DNA of 64,000 nucleotides from Paenarthrobacter ilicis. GTDB lineage: Bacteria > Actinomycetota > Actinomycetes > Actinomycetales > Micrococcaceae. Position 1 is the stretch's first letter, and every line of letters begins with the position of its first letter. Both the position numbers and the translations under genes were made by a program. Location: the NCBI RefSeq assembly GCF_016907545.1, contig NZ_JAFBCD010000001.1, positions 806,001-870,000 on the forward strand. Reading direction: 5' to 3'. Below, in pieces: positions 55,985 through 64,000 of the stretch. The notes beneath the pieces were generated by a model. That model searched no databases and was not told the origin of the DNA. It saw only the letters and a program-made list of their open reading frames with translations.

Positions 55985-57310
55985 ATGTCAGGACGCACTG
56001 CGCTCGCATCGTCGAGCACGGCCGGCAAGCGCAAAGAAGCGCGCACCGTCATCATGTCCAGCTACCTGGGCAGCACCATCGAGTTCTACGACTTCCTGCT
56101 GTACGCAACCGCCGCAGCCGTCGCGTTTCCCAAGGTGTTCTTCGCCGGCACCGATGAATGGGTGGGCGTGGTGGCAGCGTACGCAACCTTCGCCGCAGGC
56201 TACGTCGCGCGGCCCCTGGGCGGCATCATCTTTGGTCATTTCGGGGACCGCATCGGACGGAAGGGAATGCTCATTGTGTCCATGGCCATGATGGGCATCG
56301 CCTCCACCATGATCGGGCTGATCCCCGGAGCCAACGTCATTGGCCCGTGGGGTGCCGTGCTGCTGGTGGTGCTGCGTGTCTTCCAGGGCATCGCTGTCGG
56401 CGGCGAATGGGGAGGTGCCGCGCTGATGGCGCTGGAGCACTCCGACCCCAAACGGCGCGGTTTCGCGGCTTCATTCGTGAACGCCGGCGCACCCACCGGC
56501 GCCGTGTTGGGCACCGTTGTCATGGGTATTTTCTCGGCCCTCCCGCAGGACGCGTTCCTGGCGTGGGGTTGGCGTGTGCCGTTCCTGTTGTCCTTTGTCC
56601 TGCTGATCGTGGGTATGTTCGTGCGGCTGCGCGTTTCGGAGAGTCCCATCTTTGCCGAGGCAGTCGCCAAGGAAACCGCAGCGGGCAAGCAGCGCAAAAT
56701 TCCGTTGCTTGAAGTGCTGAAGCATCCCAAAGCACTCATCATGATCATGTTTGCCGGAGCGGCGGGCTTTGGCCTCCAGGTGGTGCTGCCCACCTTCGCC
56801 GTCACCTACGCGGTGTCCAAAGGGGCGCCACAGCAAGGAGTGCTGTACGCCTTCGCAGGGGCTTCAGCGATTTCCATCCTCTTTGTCCTGCTGGGCGGGC
56901 GGTTGTCGGACCGTTTGGGGCGGCGGCCAGTGATGATCGCCGGACTGGCCATGTTCGTTCTGTACCTGTTCCCCATGTTCGGGCTGCTCAGTTCCGGCAA
57001 CGTCGCCTTGGTCTTCCTGGCATTCGCTGTGGCCTTGATCCTGCACTCATCGCTTTACGGCCCCTTGGCAGCGTTCGTCTCCGAGCAATTCGGTACCACC
57101 AACCGCTACACCGGTGCTGCCGTGGGCTACCAGCTGGCCACCCTGATCGGCGCAGGCTTCACACCGGGGATCGTTGCCGGGCTGTACAAGGACTCGGGCC
57201 AAAGCATCGTCCCCGTAGTGATCTTCCTGTCAGTGATGTCGCTGGTATCGATTGTCTTCATCCTGCTGACACGGGAGTCTAAGAACAACGACCTTTCAAC
57301 GGTCAGTTAG
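55985..57310 (+). CDS. phdT: MHS-family MFS transporter, probable phenylpropanoid importer (PhdT/CouT type)
   Basis: A 441-residue metabolite:H+ symporter with the MHS N-terminus (SSYLGSTIEFYDFLLYATAAA), the loop motif FGHFGDRIGRKGML and 12 predicted spans. Its place between hydratase and CoA ligase suggests it imports the hydroxycinnamate or phenylpropionate degraded by the operon. AAGGAAC precedes the ATG. Confidence 0.85.
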   Translation: MSGRTALASSSTAGKRKEARTVIMSSYLGSTIEFYDFLLYATAAAVAFPKVFFAGTDEWVGVVAAYATFAAGYVARPLGGIIFGHFGDRIGRKGMLIVSMAMMGIASTMIGLIPGANVIGPWGAVLLVVLRVFQGIAVGGEWGGAALMALEHSDPKRRGFAASFVNAGAPTGAVLGTVVMGIFSALPQDAFLAWGWRVPFLLSFVLLIVGMFVRLRVSESPIFAEAVAKETAAGKQRKIPLLEVLKHPKALIMIMFAGAAGFGLQVVLPTFAVTYAVSKGAPQQGVLYAFAGASAISILFVLLGGRLSDRLGRRPVMIAGLAMFVLYLFPMFGLLSSGNVALVFLAFAVALILHSSLYGPLAAFVSEQFGTTNRYTGAAVGYQLATLIGAGFTPGIVAGLYKDSGQSIVPVVIFLSVMSLVSIVFILLTRESKNNDLSTVS

Positions 57311-57322
57311 GAGTACCGAACC

Positions 57323-58873
57323 ATGGACAACAACGGAGTTGGATCCTGGCTGCGCCGACGCCTCGCAAAATCGGGGTCCAAAGCGGCCTTGGTTTCCGGG
57401 GACAGCACGCTCACCTACGCCCGGCTCTCGGAACGGACGGACCGATTGGCCAATGCCTTGGCGGCCAGGGGAGTGGTCAAGGGAGATCGCGTGGCCTACC
57501 TCGGTGAAAACCACCCGTCCTTTGTGGAGACCTTCTTTGCCTGTGGTGTGGTGGGAGCCCTGTTCGTTCCCCTCAACACCCGCCTGGCAGCACCGGAACT
57601 TCAGTTCCAGCTTCAGGACTCGGGAGCCCGGCTGTTGATCAACGCATCCGCCCTGGAAGGTGTGGCGTCCGCGGCCGTGTCGGACACGGAGGTCACCCAC
57701 CGTTTTGTGGTGGCTCCCGACGACGGCCCGGAAAGCGCGGCGCCCCAGCTGCCAACCGGCGTCGAACACTATGCTGCGGTGATTGAAGCGGCGGCCGACG
57801 CGCCCCTGGACCAACCGGTGGCGTTGGAGGATGCCGCCATGATCCTCTACACCTCAGGCACCACCGGTAAACCCAAGGGTGCGCTCCTGACCCACGGAAA
57901 CATCACCTGGAACTGCATCAACACCGTGGTGGACATGGACCTCAGCCGGAACGACGTAGCCCTGATGATCTCTCCGCTGTTCCACGTGGCGTCACTGGAC
58001 ATGGGCCTGTTGCCGATGTTGCTCAAGGGCGCCACGGTGGTGCTCGAAGCGAAGTTCGACGCCGGGTTGGTTCTGGAGCTGGTGGAACGCCACAAGATCA
58101 CCACGCTTAACGGCGTCCCCACCACGTTCCAGATGCTGTGCGACCACCCCACCTGGGCGACGACGGATCTGACCTCCCTGGAGAAACTCACCTGCGGCGG
58201 TTCCGCCGTTCCGCAGAGAGTCCTGGATGCGTATGAACAGCGCGGAATCGGCTTCACCAGTTGCTATGGAATGACCGAGACCGCGCCGGGTGCCACCATG
58301 CTTCCGGTTGCCAATTCCAAGGACAAGGCAGGCTCCGCGGGGTTGCCGCACTTCTTTACCGATGTCCGCATCGCCGATCCCTTGGGCGGCATCGCAGGCC
58401 TTGGCGAGGTGGGCGAAATCCAGATCTCCGGACCCAATGTCATCAAGGAGTACTGGAACCGGCCCGAAGCCACGGCAGACAGCTATGCCGACTCGGTCTG
58501 GTTCCGCTCCGGGGACATGGGGTATGTGGACAGTGAAGGATTCCTCTTTGTCTCGGACCGGATCAAGGACATGATCATTTCCGGTGGCGAGAACATCTAC
58601 CCGGCAGAGGTGGAGGCCGCCATCGCGGAGCTGGCGGCCGTGGCCAGCGTGGCCGTGATCGGCGTCGCTGACGAGCTGTGGGGCGAAGTTCCCCGCGCTG
58701 TCGTGACGTTGAGGGAGGGGCTGACGCTCACGGAGGATGAGCTGCGCTCGCACCTGGACGGGAAGCTGGCGCGGTACAAGATCCCCAAGTCCGTGGTGTT
58801 CGTTCAGGACATGCCGCGGACAGCCAGTGGGAAGATCCGTAAAACGGACCTTCGCCGGCAGTTCGCCCACTAG
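57323..58873 (+). CDS. phdA: Acyl-CoA ligase for phenylpropanoids (PhdA/CouL type)
   Basis: A 516-residue AMP-forming ligase that would activate the imported acid to its CoA ester, the first step of the pathway. Motifs are ILYTSGTTGKPKGALLTHGN, SCYGMTETAPGATML, VWFRSGDMGYVD, SDRIKDMIISGGENIYP and the C-terminal lysine region PRTASGKIRKTDL. Closing the operon, it follows the transporter by 12 nt. Confidence 0.87.
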   Translation: MDNNGVGSWLRRRLAKSGSKAALVSGDSTLTYARLSERTDRLANALAARGVVKGDRVAYLGENHPSFVETFFACGVVGALFVPLNTRLAAPELQFQLQDSGARLLINASALEGVASAAVSDTEVTHRFVVAPDDGPESAAPQLPTGVEHYAAVIEAAADAPLDQPVALEDAAMILYTSGTTGKPKGALLTHGNITWNCINTVVDMDLSRNDVALMISPLFHVASLDMGLLPMLLKGATVVLEAKFDAGLVLELVERHKITTLNGVPTTFQMLCDHPTWATTDLTSLEKLTCGGSAVPQRVLDAYEQRGIGFTSCYGMTETAPGATMLPVANSKDKAGSAGLPHFFTDVRIADPLGGIAGLGEVGEIQISGPNVIKEYWNRPEATADSYADSVWFRSGDMGYVDSEGFLFVSDRIKDMIISGGENIYPAEVEAAIAELAAVASVAVIGVADELWGEVPRAVVTLREGLTLTEDELRSHLDGKLARYKIPKSVVFVQDMPRTASGKIRKTDLRRQFAH

Positions 58874-59039
58874 TGATGCTTTCGCAGTTCCGGCCGACTT
58901 ATTGACGACATATTCCTTCAACAGGCTAAATCCGGGTTAATTTCATCCATCGAACTGCCTAATCCGGGCTGGGGGCATTACGATTGGCACGACTCGTCAC
59001 TGAGTACACCCAACTCACCTAGCCCCGGGGGATATACCA

Positions 59040-59519
59040 ATGAGCTATCCGCAACAACCGCAACAGACCCAGCCCTACGCAGCGCAGGCCGGCGAGCCGC
59101 CGCTGTGGGCACCCTACTACGGCGCACCGATTGGCGCAGCCGTCCAGCGTTTCTTCAAGAAGTACGCCACGTTCAGCGGCCGCGCCAGCCGCAGCGAATA
59201 CTGGTGGGTCGCCTTGGTGCTCGGCGTTGTCGGCCTTGTGCTGCAGATCCTCGCCGGCGTTCTTGGAGCAGCCGGGGCCACCGTTTCCGCAAGCGGAACC
59301 GCCACGCCTGGCCCGGGCTTCGTTATCGGCATGATCATCTACGTCGTCTTCTACTTGGCAATCCTGATCCCGTCGCTTTCCCTGTTGGTTCGTCGTCTCC
59401 ACGATGGCAACTTCAGCGGCTGGCTGGCATTGCTGGTTGTTGTGCCGATCGTGGTTCTGGTCCTCTCGCTCCTGCCGTCCAACCCGGCCGGTCAGCGGTT
59501 TGATCAGCCGACTGCCTAG
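59040..59519 (+). CDS. DUF805 membrane protein
   Basis: A 159-residue protein with a Gln/Pro-rich cytoplasmic N-terminus, the DUF805 signature FKKYATFSGRASRSEYWW, three or four membrane segments and the conserved RRLHDGNFSGWLAL. Function unknown. No strong ribosome binding site; GGGGGATATACC precedes the ATG. A long hairpin follows. Confidence 0.9.
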   Translation: MSYPQQPQQTQPYAAQAGEPPLWAPYYGAPIGAAVQRFFKKYATFSGRASRSEYWWVALVLGVVGLVLQILAGVLGAAGATVSASGTATPGPGFVIGMIIYVVFYLAILIPSLSLLVRRLHDGNFSGWLALLVVVPIVVLVLSLLPSNPAGQRFDQPTA

Positions 59520-59548
59520 TCACGAACCAGGCACGGCCTCAGCAATAA

Positions 59549-59592
59549 GCACGCACAAGGGGCGGCACGGATGTGCCGCCCCTTGTGCGTGC
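59549..59592 (+). terminator. Very long perfect terminator hairpin
   Basis: GCACGCACAAGGGGCGGCAC and GTGCCGCCCCTTGTGCGTGC form a perfect 20-bp stem with loop GGAT, 30 nt after the DUF805 stop. Confidence 0.85.
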
Positions 59593-59656
59593 CCTGACCA
59601 GCCACTCCATGGCATGCTGTCTCACACAAGGACCACCCCCGACGACGAGGAGCGCC

Positions 59657-60862
59657 ATGGCCAGGACACTCATCAAGCGCTGTGCCGTGGTGGGCGGCGG
59701 GATCATTGGTGTGGCGGTGGCGCGGGAACTGGGTAAGAGGCTCGACGGCGTTGAGGTCACCCTCTACGAGAAGGAAGACCGCCTGGCTGCGCACCAAACC
59801 GGTCACAACTCAGGGGTGGTCCACGCGGGCCTTTATTACGAGCCCGGCGGTCTCAAGGCGAAACTCTGCCGGCGCGGGGTGAACCTGCTCAGAGACTTCT
59901 GTGCAGACAAGAACCTGCCCTATGAGGCCTGCGGGAAGCTGGTCATTGCCCAAACACCTGAGGAACAACGACGCCTGGAGGCCATCTTCTCCCGGGCCTG
60001 GGCCAACGGGGTGCCGGGGGTGCGGATGCTGCGTGCCGAGCAAATTCGCGAGGTGGAACCGAATGCCGTGGGACTGTCCGCGCTGCACTCGCCGGAGACG
60101 GCAATCGTGGACTACGCAGCCATCACCAATGCACTGGCCGACGACGTCCGGGCGGCAGGTGGGTCCATCCGGTTGGGGCTGGAAGTTACCTCGCTTGAGC
60201 AACAGGACCATGGCGTGCAGCTGCAGACCAAGGATGGCAGCGGGCACTTTGACCTGGTGGTTGCCTGCGCCGGCCTGCAGTCCGATCGTTTGGCCAAGGC
60301 CACCGGAGAACCGTCAACTCCCCGGATTGTGCCCTTCTTTGGCCAGTACTTTCTCCTGGGCCCGGAAGCGCGGGCACAGGTGAGGGGACTGATTTACCCC
60401 GTCCCCGATCCCAAGCACCCGTTTCTGGGCGTGCACCTGACCAAACGGATCGACGGCGAGATGATGCTTGGCCCCAACGCGTTCATCTCCCTGGGGCGTG
60501 AGGCGTATTCGTGGGGCACTGTGAACCCCAAAGACGTGCTGGATTACGCTCTCTTCCCGGGATTTTGGAACTTTGCCCGGCAGAACGTTCCGTCCGCGGT
60601 CCGTGAGTTCCACACGGTAGTGAGTAAGAAGAAGTTCCTCCGCGAGGCCATGCGCTTCGTGCCCGCGCTGGAGGGTGCCACGGTGCTCCCGGGAACCCGC
60701 GGCGTGCGCGCCCAGGCCATGAATGGCGACGGCTCCTTGGTGGATGACTTCGTCATCGCACGACGCCGGGACGCAGTAATGGTCCGGAACGCGCCTTCTC
60801 CCGGGGCTACTTCCTCCATGGCTATCGCGGAGTACATCGTGGAGCAAGCACTGGCTGGCTGA
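59657..60862 (+). CDS. lhgO: L-2-hydroxyglutarate oxidase
   Basis: A 401-residue FAD enzyme oxidising L-2-hydroxyglutarate to 2-oxoglutarate. The N-terminal dinucleotide motif is CAVVGGGIIGVAVAREL, followed by the LhgO-type QTGHNSGVVHAGLYYEPG, PFFGQYFLLGP, YPVPDPKHPFLGVHLT and the C-terminal NAPSPGATSSMAIAEYI. GAGGAG precedes the ATG at 59657; the longer ORF extends into the upstream hairpin and is discounted. Confidence 0.93.
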   Translation: MARTLIKRCAVVGGGIIGVAVARELGKRLDGVEVTLYEKEDRLAAHQTGHNSGVVHAGLYYEPGGLKAKLCRRGVNLLRDFCADKNLPYEACGKLVIAQTPEEQRRLEAIFSRAWANGVPGVRMLRAEQIREVEPNAVGLSALHSPETAIVDYAAITNALADDVRAAGGSIRLGLEVTSLEQQDHGVQLQTKDGSGHFDLVVACAGLQSDRLAKATGEPSTPRIVPFFGQYFLLGPEARAQVRGLIYPVPDPKHPFLGVHLTKRIDGEMMLGPNAFISLGREAYSWGTVNPKDVLDYALFPGFWNFARQNVPSAVREFHTVVSKKKFLREAMRFVPALEGATVLPGTRGVRAQAMNGDGSLVDDFVIARRRDAVMVRNAPSPGATSSMAIAEYIVEQALAG

Positions 60863-60961
60863 GTCGCCGCAGCTGCGGGCCACCAAGGTGCGCCGTGACA
60901 GTTTACAAGCCCGTGACATCAGCGAAACCCCGTCAGAACCGGGGCTGGTTAGCGTGGGCAC

Positions 60962-61177
60962 ATGATCGCAGCAGCAGCCTCGTTGGCAACCAAGATAGGC
61001 TCCACCATCGGAGCGTGGATCGAAGCCGCCTATGTGCTGGACTGCAGTGGTCCGGATGCTGAAACGCACCAGGGCCGTGGGGGCGACCTGACGTGGCTCC
61101 CGGCCCTCAGCGGAGTCACCGTAGCCAGCGCCAGGGCCATTCAGTCGCACGCGGCCGCGGCCTCCCGGGAGGCCTAG
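60962..61177 (+). CDS. Possible small hypothetical protein, doubtful
   Basis: A 71-codon ATG ORF, Ala-rich, starting MIAAAASLATKIG. It has no good ribosome binding site and matches no family I recognise. It occupies an otherwise empty gap and has plausible composition, but could be chance. Confidence 0.2.
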   Translation: MIAAAASLATKIGSTIGAWIEAAYVLDCSGPDAETHQGRGGDLTWLPALSGVTVASARAIQSHAAAASREA

Positions 61178-61203
61178 TTTCGCGACAGGGGTTGGCTTGA
61201 GTG

Positions 61204-61233
61204 TTGCGTTGAGCACACTTTTCGTTGTATAGG
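61204..61233 (+). promoter_or_regulatory. Promoter of the DUF4193 gene
   Basis: TTGCGT (61204-61209) and TATAGG (61228-61233) with 18-bp spacing, about 65 nt of leader before the ATG. Confidence 0.4.
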
Positions 61234-61304
61234 GCTCCCGTGGCCTAAACTGCTGCACTGAGGTGCCGGAATAGGCACTCTGCGGCAACGAAAGCGAACC
61301 CTCA

Positions 61305-61607
61305 ATGGCTACTGATTACGACGCCCCTCGCAAGACAGAAGAAGACTCTCCCGCCGAATCGCTTGAGGCACTCCAAGCATCACGAGGCAACTCCGCGCAG
61401 GCGGCAGTGATCGATATTGAGGACACCGATACAGCCGAAGGAATCGACCTTCCGGGCGCCGACCTTTCCGGCGAGGAACTGACGGTGGTTGTGGTGCCCG
61501 AGCAATCTGATGAATTCACCTGTGCCTCGTGCTTCCTGGTCCGCCACCGCTCCCAGGTTGCCCTGGAAAAGAATGGCATGAAGTACTGCAAGGACTGCGA
61601 AGGCTAA
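61305..61607 (+). CDS. DUF4193 zinc-ribbon protein
   Basis: A 100-residue acidic protein with two C-x2-C knuckles (FTCASCFLVRHRSQ and YCKDCEG) at the C-terminus, the DUF4193 signature, widely conserved in actinobacteria beside housekeeping genes. An RNA polymerase- or nucleic-acid-related role is possible but not established. Confidence 0.92.
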   Translation: MATDYDAPRKTEEDSPAESLEALQASRGNSAQAAVIDIEDTDTAEGIDLPGADLSGEELTVVVVPEQSDEFTCASCFLVRHRSQVALEKNGMKYCKDCEG

Positions 61608-61773
61608 TCGTCCGGCACTTCGTTACCCTTGGTCACGGGAGGGGGCAGGGCCAACCCTGTCCGACCCCTGGAATGCCCGCTTTTCGGGCTTCCGATAACC
61701 CTCCTGTGACCGTCCGGAACCTCTCCTAACGGTTCTGCGCCGAAGCGGTCTCGGCCCGTTCTTTTGCCCGCAT

Positions 61774-61815
61774 TGCCTCCTAAAGTTGAAGTATCAACTT
61801 CGCCTGAAGGAGGCA
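61774..61815 (+). promoter_or_regulatory. Hairpin that can hide the ribosome binding site of the secreted protein gene
   Basis: TGCCTCC (61774-61780) can pair with GGAGGCA (61809-61815), which contains the Shine-Dalgarno sequence. Inside it AAGTTGA (61783-61789) pairs with TCAACTT (61794-61800). As DNA, the inner AAGTTGA-AGTA-TCAACTT could instead be a MarR-type operator. Confidence 0.5.
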
Positions 61816-61820
61816 GAAAA

Positions 61821-62366
61821 ATGAGGAAATTCGGAGCGGGTTTGGCGGCCGTACTCGCAGTCGCCGGGCTCGGTCTGGCAGTGCCGGGGCCCGCCTCGGC
61901 TGCAACGTATTGCGGCATCCCGTGGGGTTCGTTGGCCAAGGCCGATCCCCATATGAGTTCCGCAAATGTCACCGGCGTCCGCACAGGCCAGCAACCGTGC
62001 TACGACCGCCTGGTGATCGATATGACCGGCAAAGCAGCAGGGTATTCCGTGCGCTATGTCCCGGCAGTCATCCAGGATGCCACCGGCTTCCAGATCCCCA
62101 TGGCCGGCGGCGCCTACCTCCAGTTGACGGTCACTGCTCCGTCCTACGACACCGCCGGTCAGGTAACGTACGCCCCGGTGTTCAAGGAAGAAGTCTCCAA
62201 CGTCGGCGGCTATCAAACGTTCCGGCAGATTGCTTACGCCGGAAGCTTTGAGGGCACCACCAGCCTGGGAGTGGGCGTACGTGCCCGGCTTCCGTTCAGG
62301 GTACTCATCCTTGATGGTCCCGACGGCGGTTCACGCTTGGTGGTGGACGTGGCCCACCACTGGTAA
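61821..62366 (+). CDS. Secreted AMIN-like domain protein
   Basis: A 181-residue exported protein. The signal peptide (MRKFGAGLAAVLAVAGLGLA) ends at PGPASA-AT. The mature domain has two Cys (ATYCGIPWG, QQPCYDRLVID) and the pattern of the AMIN-like domain (CYDRLVIDMTG ... FRVLILDGPDGGSRLVVDVAHHW), thought to bind cell-wall or polysaccharide. The ATG at 61821 lies 7 nt after AGGAGG, which may be sequestered in a hairpin. Confidence 0.83.
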   Translation: MRKFGAGLAAVLAVAGLGLAVPGPASAATYCGIPWGSLAKADPHMSSANVTGVRTGQQPCYDRLVIDMTGKAAGYSVRYVPAVIQDATGFQIPMAGGAYLQLTVTAPSYDTAGQVTYAPVFKEEVSNVGGYQTFRQIAYAGSFEGTTSLGVGVRARLPFRVLILDGPDGGSRLVVDVAHHW

Positions 62367-62371
62367 TCCAT

Positions 62372-63907
62372 TCACTCGGGGACCACCAAGGCCGGGGTGT
62401 CTTTCCGGAGGGTATCGCCCCGGAAGAACCCCGGGCTCACCCGGGCAAAGATGAGCATGACCACTGCCCCCAGTGCCAGGATCCCAATTCCCAGGACGAA
62501 CACCAGCCCCACACCGAAGATTTCTGAGCCGCTCCCGAATTCCGGTGCCCAGCTGTCCACGGCGGTCTGCAGGAACACCACGAACAGGCCGACGCCGCCC
62601 AGCAACGGGCACATCAGGCGGAGGAAGAAGTTCCGTGCACTGGAGAAGACGCTGTTGCGGAAGTACCAAACGCAGGCAATGGCCGTGAGCCCGTAGTAGA
62701 AGCAGATCATCAGGCCCAGGGCCAGGATGGTGTCGTTCAGGACGTTCTCGCTGATCACGTGCATCACCGCATAGAAGCCCGCGGACAGGACGCCGGCAGC
62801 AATGGTGGCGAAGCCCGGCGTCGAGTACTTTTTGCTCATGTGGCGGAAGGGCTTGGGGAGGGCGCCGTAGTGCGCCATCGCCAGCAGGCTCCGGGAGGGG
62901 GAAGTGAACGTGGACTGGAGGGACGCTGCCGAGCTTGAGAGCACTGCCAGGGACATAAGGATGGCAAACGGGCCCATCACGGGAGACGCCAAGGCGGTGA
63001 AAACGTTGGCTTGGTTCTCCGGGTTGTTGAGTCCCACTCCGGTGTCTCCTACGCCGGCGAACATCATGGTGGCAATGGTCACCACCAGGTAGATGCCCAG
63101 GACAACCACGGCGGTAAGGGTGCCGGCCAGTCCGGAGGTCTTCTTGCCGTTGGCCGTTTCCTCGTTCACGGTGAGGCAGACGTCCCAGCCCCAGTAAACA
63201 AAGATGGACAGTGAAATGCCTGCTGCAATCTGGCCGAACGTTTCGATTTTGGTGACGTCGAACCAGTCCATGCTGAACGGGACGGCGGTCTCCGACGTGG
63301 ACCAGTTGGCGAAGGCCATGGTCACAAAGAGCCCCAGGACCAGCAACTGGAACCCCACCAATCCGTACTGGACGATCTTGGTGGTGTGGAGTCCCCGGTA
63401 GCTGATCCAGACGGCCAAGGCAACGAACACCAGGCAGGTCAGGACGTTCACGGCCTTGTTGTCCGCGAGGTCCGACAGTTCCGCGTTGCCGGTGGCCTGT
63501 GCCAGGAAGAGGTAGAAGAAGTCCACGGCTACCCCGGCCAGGTTGGACAGAACAATGATGTTGGCGGCGAGGAGGCCCCAGCCACCCATCCAGCCCACCC
63601 ATGGGCCGAACGCTTTGGTGACCCAGGTGAAGGTTGTGCCGCTGTCCGGGGAGTCGGCATTGAGCTCCCGGTAGGCCAGCGAAACCAGGATCATGGGGAT
63701 GAAGCCGATCAGGAAGATCACGGGCAGTTGCAGCCCGGCCTGGTTGACCGTTGGGCCCAGCGCGCTGGTCAGCGTGTAGGCCGGGGCGACGGTGGAAATA
63801 CCAAGAACGACGACGGCGAGGAGCCCCAGTTGCCCCGTCTTCAGTCCCTTGCCGCTGATCTGGTGCGCGGGGGCAGCCTTGGCGCTGCTGCGGATGGTCT
63901 GGCTCAT
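62372..63907 (-). CDS. APC-superfamily amino acid/polyamine permease
   Basis: A 511-residue transporter with about 12 spans and the APC N-terminal region (GISTVAPAYTLTSALGP, then AYRELNADSPDSGTTFTWV). It lies 14 nt downstream of the agmatine deiminase gene on the same strand, so agmatine, putrescine or a related compound is the likely substrate (inference from context). Confidence 0.88.
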   Translation of the reverse strand: MSQTIRSSAKAAPAHQISGKGLKTGQLGLLAVVVLGISTVAPAYTLTSALGPTVNQAGLQLPVIFLIGFIPMILVSLAYRELNADSPDSGTTFTWVTKAFGPWVGWMGGWGLLAANIIVLSNLAGVAVDFFYLFLAQATGNAELSDLADNKAVNVLTCLVFVALAVWISYRGLHTTKIVQYGLVGFQLLVLGLFVTMAFANWSTSETAVPFSMDWFDVTKIETFGQIAAGISLSIFVYWGWDVCLTVNEETANGKKTSGLAGTLTAVVVLGIYLVVTIATMMFAGVGDTGVGLNNPENQANVFTALASPVMGPFAILMSLAVLSSSAASLQSTFTSPSRSLLAMAHYGALPKPFRHMSKKYSTPGFATIAAGVLSAGFYAVMHVISENVLNDTILALGLMICFYYGLTAIACVWYFRNSVFSSARNFFLRLMCPLLGGVGLFVVFLQTAVDSWAPEFGSGSEIFGVGLVFVLGIGILALGAVVMLIFARVSPGFFRGDTLRKDTPALVVPE

Positions 63908-63921
63908 AGTGGGCCCTTTCT

Positions 63922-64000
63922 AGATGGCCGAAGGCTGCTGCTGCGTGATGCAGTGGATGCCGCCACCCCGGGCAAAGAGCTCGCGTGCGTCAACGCTGAC
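63922..64000 (-). CDS. aguA: Agmatine deiminase, C-terminal end (runs off right edge)
   Basis: The last 26 codons before the TAG at 63922-63924 are visible: VSVDARELFARGGGIHCITQ followed by QQPSAI. GGGIHCITQQQP is the agmatine deiminase C-terminal signature with its catalytic Cys. The enzyme turns agmatine to N-carbamoylputrescine. The rest lies outside the window. Confidence 0.85.

Larger units (their letters stand above)
60863..61304. other. Intergenic region with one doubtful small ORF
   Basis: This 442-bp stretch holds a weak hairpin (CCCCG/CGGGG, about 60928-60944), a 71-codon ORF at 60962-61177 described separately, and the promoter of the DUF4193 gene. Confidence 0.6.

Noticed and set aside
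62331..63602. 423-codon minus-strand ORF overlapping the APC permease
   Set aside because: Same strand, different frame; composition is out-of-frame Gly/Arg/Pro-rich, while the permease frame has clear membrane spans.

Overview
The window looks like chromosome from a high-GC actinobacterium of the Arthrobacter/Paenarthrobacter type. This rests on the 16S rRNA sequence, the absence of tRNA genes in the 16S-23S spacer, the GlgE alpha-glucan pathway, DUF4193/DUF4032 proteins and frequent GTG/TTG starts. No insertion sequence, phage, integrase or CRISPR array was seen; it reads as core chromosome with several catabolic islands. All of this was read by eye from the sequence; no database search was run.

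Layout. (1) 1-9070: glycogen and trehalose metabolism. glgP runs off the left edge and is divergent from glgE-treS-[mak-glgB], which is the TreS, maltokinase, GlgE, GlgB route with the last two steps on one fused ORF. (2) 9071-15116: one rrn operon (promoter, 16S, 23S, 5S, terminator). (3) 15176-18503: a SRPBCC protein, then an alpha-glucosidase/LacI-repressor pair with a palindromic operator. (4) 18737-31677: a FAD-linked oxidase, a CynX-type MFS carrier, a flavin-reductase-like protein, then a large divergent island: a peptide-type ABC transporter with a cytosine-deaminase-like amidohydrolase on the minus strand, and a second amidohydrolase plus a GntR regulator on the plus strand. Four similar TGGNATACCA boxes and near-identical promoters tie the MFS gene to this island. 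(5) 31674-38356: DUF4032 kinase-like protein, GH20 hexosaminidase, a multi-sugar ABC ATPase, and otsA-otsB trehalose synthesis. (6) 38533-43757: DsbA-like protein, tRNA-Thr, Fic protein, and a pnuC-nadR-nrtR NAD salvage operon with two NrtR-type boxes. (7) 43780-51781: HPt-like protein, TasA/CalY-like exported protein, a leaderless HTH plus Clp-N pair under paired operators, SDR, RecQ-like helicase, NDH-2, small proteins and a decayed DUF72 gene. (8) 51772-58873: a MarR repressor divergent from six genes that match the phenylpropanoid (phd/cou) chain-shortening cluster. (9) 59040-64000: DUF805, L-2-hydroxyglutarate oxidase, DUF4193, a secreted protein with a hairpin over its ribosome binding site, an APC permease, and the C-terminus of agmatine deiminase.

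How the parts fit. Trehalose made by OtsA/OtsB can be turned by TreS to maltose, phosphorylated by Mak, polymerised by GlgE, branched by GlgB and degraded by GlgP. The most interesting candidate system is the GntR-linked island: a peptide-type importer, an MFS carrier and two unlike amidohydrolases, one of which has lost the HxH metal motif, apparently wired together by one operator. Its substrate cannot be told from sequence.
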